Shown here in pieces: positions 35,571 through 43,652 of a stretch of 64,000 nt of DNA (position 1 is the first letter of the stretch; every line of letters begins with the position of its first letter). Both the position numbers and the translations under genes were made by a program. Origin of the DNA: an uncultured Porphyromonadaceae bacterium (GTDB lineage: Bacteria > Bacteroidota > Bacteroidia > Bacteroidales > Muribaculaceae); contig CABUWI010000008.1 of the NCBI GenBank assembly GCA_902495245.1, positions 1 to 64,000 on the forward strand, written 5' to 3'. Below the pieces are notes generated by a model, which was given only the letters and a program-made list of their open reading frames with translations, did not search any database and was not told where the DNA came from.

Positions 35571-36098
35571 ATGGGTAGCGTAAAAGATTATTTCAAGGGC
35601 TTCGGCCAGGGGCTTTCATCGCTCGTCAAGGGCATGGAAGTAACCGGCAAGGAGTTCCTGACCAAAAAGGTAACGGAGAGGTATCCCGAAAACCGCGACA
35701 CGGTCCATGTGCCCGAACGGTTCAGGGCTATACTTACTCTGAAGTATGACGCCGAAGGGCGCCACAAGTGTATCAGCTGCGGAATGTGTCAGCGCTCCTG
35801 CCCCAACGGCACAATCACCATCGAGAGCAAAATGGTTGACATGCCCGACGGCAAGAAAAAGAAAAAACTCGTCAACTGGATGTATGACCTGGGTTCGTGC
35901 ACGTTCTGCCAGCTTTGCGTTACGAACTGCCCGACCGGCGCAATCGAGTTCAGCAACGACTTCGAGCAGGCTGTGTTTACCCGCGAACTGCTGGTGAAGA
36001 AGCTCAATTATCTGCCCGAGGCGCCCGACCCCGTGCCTGCCGCTCCGGCTGCCGCGCCTGCACCGGCCGCACCGGCTACTCCCGAACCTGAAAAATAA
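35571..36098 (+). CDS. nuoI: NADH-quinone oxidoreductase subunit I
   Basis: A 175-residue ferredoxin-like subunit with two [4Fe-4S] motifs, CISCGMCQRSCP and CTFCQLCVTNCP. An additional tail of about 25 residues is Ala/Pro-rich (PVPAAPAAAPAPAAPATPEP). The first gene of the second nuo block, it is separated from its usual neighbour nuoH by the eight atp genes. Electrons must be passed from it to NuoB without NuoEFG, so the donor is probably not a bound NADH module. Confidence 0.95.
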   Translation: MGSVKDYFKGFGQGLSSLVKGMEVTGKEFLTKKVTERYPENRDTVHVPERFRAILTLKYDAEGRHKCISCGMCQRSCPNGTITIESKMVDMPDGKKKKKLVNWMYDLGSCTFCQLCVTNCPTGAIEFSNDFEQAVFTRELLVKKLNYLPEAPDPVPAAPAAAPAPAAPATPEPEK

Positions 36099-36109
36099 AA
36101 CCAAGCGCT

Positions 36110-36610
36110 ATGGAAATTCTTTATACCATCGTGGCTCTGGCCATCATCATTTTTTCGATACTTGCAGTAACCACACGCAAGATTCTGCGTGCGGCCACCT
36201 ATCTGCTGTTCACTCTTTTCGCCGCCGCCGTCATCTACTTCATGATGGACTATGAATTCCTCGGCGGCGTGCAGATTGCGGTCTATGCCGGCGGCATCGT
36301 CGTGCTGTTCGTCTTTGCGATTCTGCTCACCACCAAGCCGGGCGACAACACCGAGAAGCTCGAAAGCCGCCGTCGCGGCTGGGGCATTCTTGCCGCCGTG
36401 GCCACCGCAGGCATCACCGGCTGGGCCCTGCTGAGCCGCTGCTGCGCGCTGCTTGGCGGCAAACCCGACATGGAGTTCCTGACCATGCAGAAACTCGGCG
36501 AGCAGATGCTCTCGACCGACCGCGGCGGCCTGCTGCTGCCATTTGAGGCCGTCAGCGTGCTGCTGCTTGCCTGCATTATCGGCGCAGTTGCCGTGGCTCG
36601 TAAACGTTAA
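36110..36610 (+). CDS. nuoJ: NADH-quinone oxidoreductase subunit J
   Basis: A 166-residue membrane subunit with five helices, including the segment FLGGVQIAVYAGGIVVLFVF that contains the complex I pi-bulge. It begins 11 bases after nuoI. Confidence 0.94.
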   Translation: MEILYTIVALAIIIFSILAVTTRKILRAATYLLFTLFAAAVIYFMMDYEFLGGVQIAVYAGGIVVLFVFAILLTTKPGDNTEKLESRRRGWGILAAVATAGITGWALLSRCCALLGGKPDMEFLTMQKLGEQMLSTDRGGLLLPFEAVSVLLLACIIGAVAVARKR

Positions 36611-36632
36611 CGCTTATTGACTTATAATCGAT

Positions 36633-36944
36633 ATGGAAATCAACGTGCTATACTACCTGCTCCCGAGCCTGGTCATGTTCTGCTGCGGCGTCTACGGCTT
36701 TCTGACGCGCAAGAACATGATTGCGATGCTCATTTCGCTGGAGCTGATGCTCAATGCGGTCGACCTGAACTTCACGGTCATCAACCGCTACGTGTATCCC
36801 GAAAGCACCGAGGGCATGTTCTTCACCCTCTTTGCAATCGCGATTGCCGCCGCCGAAACGGCTCTGGCCATCGCCATCATCATCAACCTCTATCGCGTCA
36901 ACAAGAACGTCGACGTTCGCGACGCTAACAAACTCAAAGGCTAA
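36633..36944 (+). CDS. nuoK: NADH-quinone oxidoreductase subunit K
   Basis: A 103-residue three-helix subunit related to MrpC. The two membrane glutamates are in LISLELMLNAVDLNF and AIAAAETALAIAI. Length is standard. Confidence 0.95.
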   Translation: MEINVLYYLLPSLVMFCCGVYGFLTRKNMIAMLISLELMLNAVDLNFTVINRYVYPESTEGMFFTLFAIAIAAAETALAIAIIINLYRVNKNVDVRDANKLKG

Positions 36945-36952
36945 CCGACGCT

Positions 36953-38923
36953 ATGGAACCCATTATTCCCATTCTGATTCTGTGTCTCCCGCTGCTGGGC
37001 TTCCTGGTGCTGGGACTCCTCGGCCCGAAAATGAGCCATAAGGCGGCCGGCTGGTACGGCGTGCTGAGCATGGGCGCCACTATGGTGCTTGCCTACATCA
37101 CCGCCTGCACCTATTTCTTCGGCAATGTGCCCGACTTTGTCAGCGAAGCGGGCGAACGCCTCCAATACATCGTCTTCAACCAAGACTGGCTGCAGTTCTA
37201 CGATAACCTCGTAATCCGCATCGGCTTCCTGCTCGATCCGATTTCGGCGCTGCTGCTCGTCGTAATCACCACCATCAGCTTCTGCGTCCATCTCTACTCG
37301 CTGGGCTATATGGAGGGCGAGAAAGGCTTCCAGCGCTACTATGCGTTCCTGCAGCTGTTCAGCTTCTCGATGCTCGGCCTGGTGGTCGCCACCAACATCT
37401 TCCAGATGTATATCTTCTGGGAGCTCGTGGGCGCATCGTCTTACCTGCTGATCGGTTTCTACTACACGCGTCCCTCGGCCGTGTCGGCCTCGAAGAAGGC
37501 ATTCATCGTTACGCGCTTCGCCGACCTGGGCTTCCTCATCGGCATTCTGATTCTGAGCTACGTAACCGGCACGTTCAACTTCACCGACTTCACCTCGATT
37601 CAGGAGGGCGCCTCTTATGCCGTGAGCCTCGACACCCCCATGGGCATCGCCTCGAACTTCGCCGGCCAGACCTTCATGGGCTGCTCGCTGCTCACGTGGG
37701 CCCTGGTGCTCATCTTCATGGGCGGCATGGGTAAGTCGGCAATGCTGCCGCTCCACATCTGGCTGCCCGACGCAATGGAAGGCCCGACGCCCGTTTCGGC
37801 GCTGATTCACGCCGCCACGATGGTCGTGGCCGGTGTCTATCTGGTTGCCCGTCTGTTCCCGCTCTATCTGATGGAAGAGGCCGCGCTGATGTTCATCACG
37901 GTTGTCGGCGCAATCACCGCCTTCTACGCCGCCATGGTTGCCTGCACGCAGGTCGACATCAAGCGCGTGCTCGCTTTCTCGACCATTTCGCAGATTGCCT
38001 TCATGATGGTCAGCCTCGGCGTTGCCCGTCCTGAAATCCACGAGGGCCTGGGCTACATGGCCTCGATGTTCCATCTGTTCACCCACGCCATGTTCAAGGC
38101 TCTGCTCTTCCTCGGCGCCGGCGCGATTATCCACGCCGTTCATTCTAACGACTACACGGCAATGGGCGGCCTGCGCAAGTACATGCCCATCACCCACATC
38201 ACCTTCCTCATCGGCTGCCTGGCCATCGCCGGCATTCCTCCCTTCTCGGGCTTCTTCTCGAAAGACGAGATTCTGTCGGCCTGCTATCAGAACAACTTCC
38301 TCTGGGGCGCGTGGATGAGCATGGTTGCCGCGCTGACGGCCTTCTACATGTTCCGTCTCTACTACCTCATCTTCTGGTGGGACGAACCCGACTATGGCCA
38401 CCACAAGCCCCACGACGCTCCGTGGGTAATGGCCGTGCCGCTGGTGTTCCTTGCCGCCGTGAGCTGCGTTGCCGGTTTCATTCCCTTCGGCAAGCTTGTC
38501 AGCTGGAACGGCGAGCCCTACACGATTCACATCGACTGGCTCGGAGTGGCCGTGCCCTCGATTGTCATCGCAGTGTGCGCAATCGCGCTGGCCACGGTGA
38601 TGTATCGCAAGAAGAACGCCCTGCCCGACAAACTGGCTTCGACGTTCAAGGGCCTCTGGACCGCCGCCTACCACCGCTTCTACTGGGACGAACTCTACAT
38701 GTTCATCACCCACAAGATTATCTTCAACGGCATCTGCCGCCCCATTGCCTGGTTTGACCGCCACATCATCGACGGCACCATGGACGGCTTCGCCCGGATT
38801 GCCCAGCGCCTGAGCATCACCATTCGCCCGCTGCAGAGCGGCTCGGTTCAGGGCTATGTCTATGTATATCTTTTCGGAGCGCTGCTCCTGGGCGGCATCA
38901 CTGCAGCCTGCGTGCTCCTCTAA
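36953..38923 (+). CDS. nuoL: NADH-quinone oxidoreductase subunit L
   Basis: A 656-residue antiporter-like subunit at the far end of the membrane arm. Key features are YIFWELVGASSYLLIGF, the channel lysine region GGMGKSAMLPLHIWLPDAM with HAATMVVAGVYL, and a long C-terminal lateral-helix region. Its start lies 8 bases after nuoK. Confidence 0.96.
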   Translation: MEPIIPILILCLPLLGFLVLGLLGPKMSHKAAGWYGVLSMGATMVLAYITACTYFFGNVPDFVSEAGERLQYIVFNQDWLQFYDNLVIRIGFLLDPISALLLVVITTISFCVHLYSLGYMEGEKGFQRYYAFLQLFSFSMLGLVVATNIFQMYIFWELVGASSYLLIGFYYTRPSAVSASKKAFIVTRFADLGFLIGILILSYVTGTFNFTDFTSIQEGASYAVSLDTPMGIASNFAGQTFMGCSLLTWALVLIFMGGMGKSAMLPLHIWLPDAMEGPTPVSALIHAATMVVAGVYLVARLFPLYLMEEAALMFITVVGAITAFYAAMVACTQVDIKRVLAFSTISQIAFMMVSLGVARPEIHEGLGYMASMFHLFTHAMFKALLFLGAGAIIHAVHSNDYTAMGGLRKYMPITHITFLIGCLAIAGIPPFSGFFSKDEILSACYQNNFLWGAWMSMVAALTAFYMFRLYYLIFWWDEPDYGHHKPHDAPWVMAVPLVFLAAVSCVAGFIPFGKLVSWNGEPYTIHIDWLGVAVPSIVIAVCAIALATVMYRKKNALPDKLASTFKGLWTAAYHRFYWDELYMFITHKIIFNGICRPIAWFDRHIIDGTMDGFARIAQRLSITIRPLQSGSVQGYVYVYLFGALLLGGITAACVLL

Positions 38924-38963
38924 CAAGTAATCACCTCCGCAAATCTCAAACATTGATTAAGCT

Positions 38964-40469
38964 ATGTTTTCAAATCCTCTGATATATTTCGTGGTAATCC
39001 CGGTGGTGATGCTTCTGGGACTCTACCTCTCGCGCAACATGGCGCAGATTCGCACGGTGGCCGTAACCGGCTCGCTGGCACTTCTGGCACTCAGCGTGTG
39101 GCTGCTGGTCGACTATCTCGGCCTGCGCGCCGCCGGTGCCGAGGGCGCCATGCTCTATCGCGGCGACTGGATGTGGTTTTCCGCGCTCAACATCAAGCTG
39201 AGCGTCGGCGTCGACGGCATCTCCATCGCCATGCTGCTCCTCTCGTCGATAATTCTGCTCACCGGCTCGTTCGCCTCGTGGAAAATCAATCCGCTGCCCA
39301 AGGAGTTCTTCCTCTGGCTGATTCTGCTCAGCATCGGCGTATTCGGCTTCTTCATCAGCATCGACCTCTTCACGATGTTCATGTTCTATGAGGTTGCCCT
39401 CATTCCCATGTATCTGCTCATCGGCATCTGGGGCACGGGACGCAAGGAATACAGCGCCATGAAGCTCACCCTGATGCTCATGGGCGGCTCGGCCTTCCTG
39501 ATGCTCTCGATTATCGGCATCTACTATCACGGCACGCCCGAAGGCGTCGCCCCGACGTTCAACCTGCTTGAAATCGCAGAGTATGACGCCATACCCCACA
39601 GCTGGCAGTACTTCCTCTTCCCGATGGCCTTCGTCGGCTTCGGCGTGCTGGGCGCCATGTTCCCCTTCCACACATGGAGCCCCGACGGTCATGCCTGCGC
39701 CCCGACTGCCGTGTCGATGCTCCACGCCGGCGTGCTCATGAAACTGGGTGGCTACGGCTGCTTCCGCGTGGCCATCTATCTGATGCCCTTCGCCGCAAAC
39801 GAGCTGGCATGGATTTTCCTGATTCTGACCGGCATCTCGGTGGTCTACGGTGCCTTCTCGGCTTGCGTGCAGACCGACCTCAAATACATCAACGCCTATT
39901 CTTCGGTGAGCCACTGCGGCCTGGTGCTCTTCGCCATTCTGATGCTTAACACCACCGCAATGACCGGCGCCATCATGCAGATGCTCTCTCACGGTCTGAT
40001 GACGGCCCTCTTCTTCGCCCTCATCGGTATGATCTACGGCCGCACCCACACCCGCGACATCCGCCAGATGGGCGGCCTGATGAAAATCATGCCTTTCCTC
40101 GCCGTGTGCTACATGATTGCCGGCTTCGCCTCGCTCGGCCTTCCCGGCCTCTCGGGCTTCGTTGCCGAGATGACCATCTTCGTCGGCTCGTTCGAGGAGA
40201 CCGCAACGCTCAACCGCGTGTTCACAATCATTGCCTGCTGCTCGATTGTCATCACTGCCGTCTATATTCTCCGCGTTGTCGGCAAGCTGCTGCTCGGCCC
40301 GGTTCAGGACCCTCACCATCTCGAACTCACCGACGCAACGTGGTGGGAACGCACCTCGACCGTTACGCTCATCATCGCCGTGGCCGCCATCGGTTGCTTC
40401 CCCAACTTCTTCGCCGACCTTATCCGCACAACTTTCTCGCCCGAAATCTTCAAGGTGCTCGGCATGTAA
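38964..40469 (+). CDS. nuoM: NADH-quinone oxidoreductase subunit M
   Basis: A 501-residue antiporter-like proton pump subunit. The membrane glutamate is in MFMFYEVALIPMYLLIG, and HTWSPDGHACAPTAVSM with LHAGVLMKLGGYG are family hallmarks. Length is normal. Confidence 0.96.
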   Translation: MFSNPLIYFVVIPVVMLLGLYLSRNMAQIRTVAVTGSLALLALSVWLLVDYLGLRAAGAEGAMLYRGDWMWFSALNIKLSVGVDGISIAMLLLSSIILLTGSFASWKINPLPKEFFLWLILLSIGVFGFFISIDLFTMFMFYEVALIPMYLLIGIWGTGRKEYSAMKLTLMLMGGSAFLMLSIIGIYYHGTPEGVAPTFNLLEIAEYDAIPHSWQYFLFPMAFVGFGVLGAMFPFHTWSPDGHACAPTAVSMLHAGVLMKLGGYGCFRVAIYLMPFAANELAWIFLILTGISVVYGAFSACVQTDLKYINAYSSVSHCGLVLFAILMLNTTAMTGAIMQMLSHGLMTALFFALIGMIYGRTHTRDIRQMGGLMKIMPFLAVCYMIAGFASLGLPGLSGFVAEMTIFVGSFEETATLNRVFTIIACCSIVITAVYILRVVGKLLLGPVQDPHHLELTDATWWERTSTVTLIIAVAAIGCFPNFFADLIRTTFSPEIFKVLGM

Positions 40470-40503
40470 TTCAACCACTGACTGACCAATCGCATTAAAA
40501 CCA

Positions 40504-41976
40504 ATGGATTACTCACAGTTCTTAGCAATGAAACAGGAGCTCGGCCTGCTGGTCATCTTCCTCCTGGTATTCCTTTACGACACCTTTGCACCCAAGAAGG
40601 CGCTCGGCGCTCTTTCGGGTCTGACAATCCTGCTCACGGCTGTCTTCACCGTTGCCGGCTTCGGCCTCTGCTGCGGCGAAACCACGTCGGCCTTCGCAGG
40701 CATGTATGTAACCTCGCCCGTAATCGCAACAATCAAGAATATACTCAACGTCGGCGTGCTCATCGTGCTGGTGCAGGCCTCGACGTGGAACAACTCGGAG
40801 GTGCAGCTCGTCCGCCGCGGCGAGTTCTACGAGCTGCTGCTGGTTACGCTCTTCGGCATGTACCTGATGATTTCGGCGCGCCACTTCCTGCTCTTCGTCA
40901 TCGGCCTTGAATGCGCCTCGCTGCCTCTGGCTGCAATGGTCGCCTTCGAAAAGCACAAATACGAAAGCCACGAAGCCGCAATCAAGTATATCCTGACTGC
41001 CGTCTTCTCGTCGGCAATCTTCATGCTCGGTCTCAGCTACGTCTACCTGCTCAGCGGCTCGCTCTACTTCGGCTCTGTTGCAACGGCCGTGGCCAACACC
41101 GACGCCTCGGCGCTGCTCATCGTGGCGCTGGCATTCGTCATTGCCGGCGTGGGCTTCAAGCTCTCGCTCGTGCCCTTCCACCTCTGGACGGCCGACGTCT
41201 ACCAGGGTGCCCCCACATCGGTTACCTCCTACCTGAGCGTAATCTCCAAGGGCGCCGCCGCCTTCGCCTTCATGGTGATTCTGACCCACTGCTTCGGCGC
41301 CGTCTACTCCGCCGTGTGGGAATGGATGCTCTACGCACTGATTATCCTCACCATTACCGTCGGCAACCTCTTCGCCCTGCGCCAGAACAACATGAAGCGC
41401 TTCCTCGCCTTCTCGTCGATTTCGCAGGCCGGCTACATCATGCTCGGCGTCATCGGCAACAACGCCATGGGCATGGCCGCGCTGATGTTCTACATCTTGG
41501 TCTACATCTTCTCCAACCTGGCCGCCTTCGGCGTTATCCAGGCCATCGAGAACAAGACCGGCAAGCTTGACATGAGCGACTATCGCGGCCTCTACAAGTC
41601 GAACCCTCATCTGTCGGTTGTCATGATGCTGGCCATGTTCTCGCTCGCAGGCATTCCGCCCTTCGCAGGCTTCTTCTCGAAGTTCTTCATCTTCACGGGT
41701 GCCCTGGCAGGCACGACCTCGACTGCAATGTACGTTCTGGTGCTCATCGCCTTGATCAACACCATCGTGTCGCTCTTCTACTACCTGATGGTGGTAAAGG
41801 CCATGTTCCTCAGTGCCGACGAACCCGTCATCGCCCCCTTCCGCAGCTCGCTGAGCGAGCGCACGGGCATGTGGGTATGCGTTGCCGGCATCATCGGCCT
41901 CGGCCTCGTCAGCTGCTTCTACAACTCAATTCTGACCCTCTGCCAGAACGCCGGGCTCCTCTCATCGATTGCCTGA
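40504..41976 (+). CDS. nuoN: NADH-quinone oxidoreductase subunit N
   Basis: A 490-residue antiporter-like subunit, the last gene of the operon. Features include FVIGLECASLPLAAMVAF, the conserved LSLVPFHLWTADVYQGAP and SLAGIPPFAGFFSKFFIF. A strong terminator begins 46 bases after its stop. Confidence 0.96.
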   Translation: MDYSQFLAMKQELGLLVIFLLVFLYDTFAPKKALGALSGLTILLTAVFTVAGFGLCCGETTSAFAGMYVTSPVIATIKNILNVGVLIVLVQASTWNNSEVQLVRRGEFYELLLVTLFGMYLMISARHFLLFVIGLECASLPLAAMVAFEKHKYESHEAAIKYILTAVFSSAIFMLGLSYVYLLSGSLYFGSVATAVANTDASALLIVALAFVIAGVGFKLSLVPFHLWTADVYQGAPTSVTSYLSVISKGAAAFAFMVILTHCFGAVYSAVWEWMLYALIILTITVGNLFALRQNNMKRFLAFSSISQAGYIMLGVIGNNAMGMAALMFYILVYIFSNLAAFGVIQAIENKTGKLDMSDYRGLYKSNPHLSVVMMLAMFSLAGIPPFAGFFSKFFIFTGALAGTTSTAMYVLVLIALINTIVSLFYYLMVVKAMFLSADEPVIAPFRSSLSERTGMWVCVAGIIGLGLVSCFYNSILTLCQNAGLLSSIA

Positions 41977-42022
41977 CGTCCCTCCCCGCAGACACGTTTC
42001 AACCCCCCTCAATAACCAAGCC

Positions 42023-42062
42023 GGCTGCCTGCACTCCCCGCGAGTCAGGCAGCCATTTTTTT
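42023..42062 (+). terminator. terminator of the nuo-atp operon
   Basis: GGCTGCCTG (42023-42031) pairs with CAGGCAGCC (42046-42054), extended by ACTC/GAGT inside, and is followed by A and a run of seven T (42056-42062). The first strong intrinsic terminator after nuoA, it defines an operon of about 17 kb. Confidence 0.9.
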
Positions 42063-42094
42063 GCCAATTCATAACAGTTGCATTATGCCACAGG

Positions 42095-42189
42095 GTAGGG
42101 ACGCACGGCTCGTGCGTCCGCCGTGCGGAAGGTATAACCTGTTGCTGCATTGGTGTTTGGCTGTGGACGCACGGGCCGTGCGTCCCTAC
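42095..42189. repeat. pair of GGACGCACGG palindromes
   Basis: Two dyad elements lie 45 bases apart: GTAGGGACGCACG-GCT-CGTGCGTCC (42095-42119) and GGACGCACGG-G-CCGTGCGTCC (42165-42185), the latter followed by CTAC. They are almost perfect hairpins and face each other with mirrored flanks. The last 15 bases recur at 168-182. They resemble REP-type non-coding repeats. No gene is visible in 41977-42374. Confidence 0.7.
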
Positions 42190-42295
42190 AGATTGGTGTT
42201 TTACGGTATCCTCTTTACTGAATGCGTTGGGCGGTCTTTGCGTCGTGGTTCTCGGCGCGCAACGGGCTACAAATCATAGCGTTAACATATTTTAA

Positions 42296-42335
42296 CTAAT
42301 TGGGGGGGTAATTAGCGGGATTTTACATAACTTTG
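42296..42335 (+). promoter_or_regulatory. promoter with a G7 run before the surface locus
   Basis: The -7 box TAACTTTG (42328-42335) is preceded by CTAATT (42296-42301), seven G (42302-42308), T and AATTAG (42310-42315), so a G-run is enclosed by 6-base inverted repeats exactly where the -33 element should be. The nearest TTG is 25 bases from the box, further than normal. Length changes in the G-run would shift the spacing. Confidence 0.55.
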
Positions 42336-42374
42336 CGGCAATTCTAAACAAATCTTTATCACAAAAAGCTATTT

Positions 42375-43631
42375 ATGAATTGCTTCATTAAGCCGAGTGT
42401 CGCCCTGGCCACACTCCTTTTATCGTTTCCCGCCCTCCGCGCCCAGACCGAAGACCCGAAATGGTATGACACCAACGACCGCTTCGTCGTCAGTGGCGTA
42501 AACTCCGTAGAAGAAATCGGAGATTATATTACAGTGTCAATCCAAGGTCCCGACAATCACATCTACATGGCGTATAATTTTGATATTATTCTGCCCGCAG
42601 GTGTAACTTTTGTAGTGTCTGAGGGCGATGAAAGTGGAGAGACCGGTTTCATTGACTTTAACAATGAGGATTTCATCTATCCCACAAGTAACGGACGCCC
42701 TACCGGCCAAATTAAACATATACTTGAAAATGCACTGAAGGACAATGGAACTCGTGCAAAAGTAATTTGTTTGAGTCTCAAAAACGATGAGTTCAAGCAA
42801 GCGACCGGAGCAATTGTTGACTGCTATGTCAACATTCACCCGCTGGCCAAGGCCGGAGTCAATCAGGTCAAGCTGAAAGGCATGGTGTTCAACACTAAGG
42901 GTGATGACGGTTTCCCGACTCAGTGGGCGCCGTTCAACACGCTCTATAACTACGACTGGAGCACGATGACGGTTCCCGCAGAGCGCAGTGTCGCGGTCAA
43001 CATCTCGGCTGACGCCAAGTGGGGTACGCTGATTCTGCCCTTCGCCCTCTCCGCGCTGCCCGATGGCGTAACCGCCTACCGCGCTGCCCGCGTCAACGGC
43101 TCGAATGAGGTGGAACTTGAGACCGTTGACGCTCTCGAACCCTATAAGCCCTACGTTGTAAATGCGCCCAACGGCTGGACCGAGACGCTGACCGGCACCG
43201 CGTCGGCCAACGACTTCCCCGCCGCTACCGTTGCCCCCGCCGAGGTCGACGACGAATATAACGCCCCTTACCCCGTCGACGCCATCGCCTCTCACGGCGT
43301 GCTCTCGGCCAACATCAAACCCCACGAGCGCTCCGACGGCTATCTGCTGACGGTTGGCAGCGACGGAGTGCCCGCATTTGCCCGCATCAGCGCCGACGCC
43401 CCGCAGACCCTCGCTACGGGCGATGTCTTCCTCACCCTCCCCGCCGATTTCGCCGACGAGGCGCCCGAAAGCCTCGCGCTTAAGGAGGCCGGCGGCTCTT
43501 CGGCAATCACCTCGGTCAATGCCGATGCTATCCCCGCCGACGCCCCAGTCTATAACCTTCAGGGCGAGCGCGTCTCGACCCTCCGTCCGGGCAACATCTA
43601 CGTTTCCCGCGGCCTCAAATTCCGCAAATAA
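42375..43631 (+). CDS. secreted protein with possible cohesin-like domain
   Basis: A 418-residue exported protein with a signal peptide (MNCFIKPSVALATLLLSFPA, then LRAQ). Residues about 35-180 look like a carbohydrate-module or cohesin-type beta-sandwich: DYITVSIQG, YMAYNFDIILPAGVTF, and a late GVNQVKLKGMVF strand. The middle part (about 200-370) is a second beta-rich domain shared with Bacteroidales surface proteins. The C-terminus is a sorting-signal-like tail, VYNLQGERVSTLRPGNIYVS. The N-terminal part is coded by AT-richer DNA than the rest. Function is unknown; a ligand or partner for the downstream dockerin-like protein is only a hypothesis. Confidence 0.6.
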   Translation: MNCFIKPSVALATLLLSFPALRAQTEDPKWYDTNDRFVVSGVNSVEEIGDYITVSIQGPDNHIYMAYNFDIILPAGVTFVVSEGDESGETGFIDFNNEDFIYPTSNGRPTGQIKHILENALKDNGTRAKVICLSLKNDEFKQATGAIVDCYVNIHPLAKAGVNQVKLKGMVFNTKGDDGFPTQWAPFNTLYNYDWSTMTVPAERSVAVNISADAKWGTLILPFALSALPDGVTAYRAARVNGSNEVELETVDALEPYKPYVVNAPNGWTETLTGTASANDFPAATVAPAEVDDEYNAPYPVDAIASHGVLSANIKPHERSDGYLLTVGSDGVPAFARISADAPQTLATGDVFLTLPADFADEAPESLALKEAGGSSAITSVNADAIPADAPVYNLQGERVSTLRPGNIYVSRGLKFRK

Positions 43632-43652
43632 TAACCAAAAATCATACCAACC

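Noticed and set aside
36941..38953. 670-codon minus-strand frame opposite nuoL, and similar long frames opposite argS, atpA and nuoM
   Set aside because: Composition is His/Gly/Arg/Glu-rich and repetitive, as expected from the complement of GC-rich membrane-protein codons. None has a recognisable domain.
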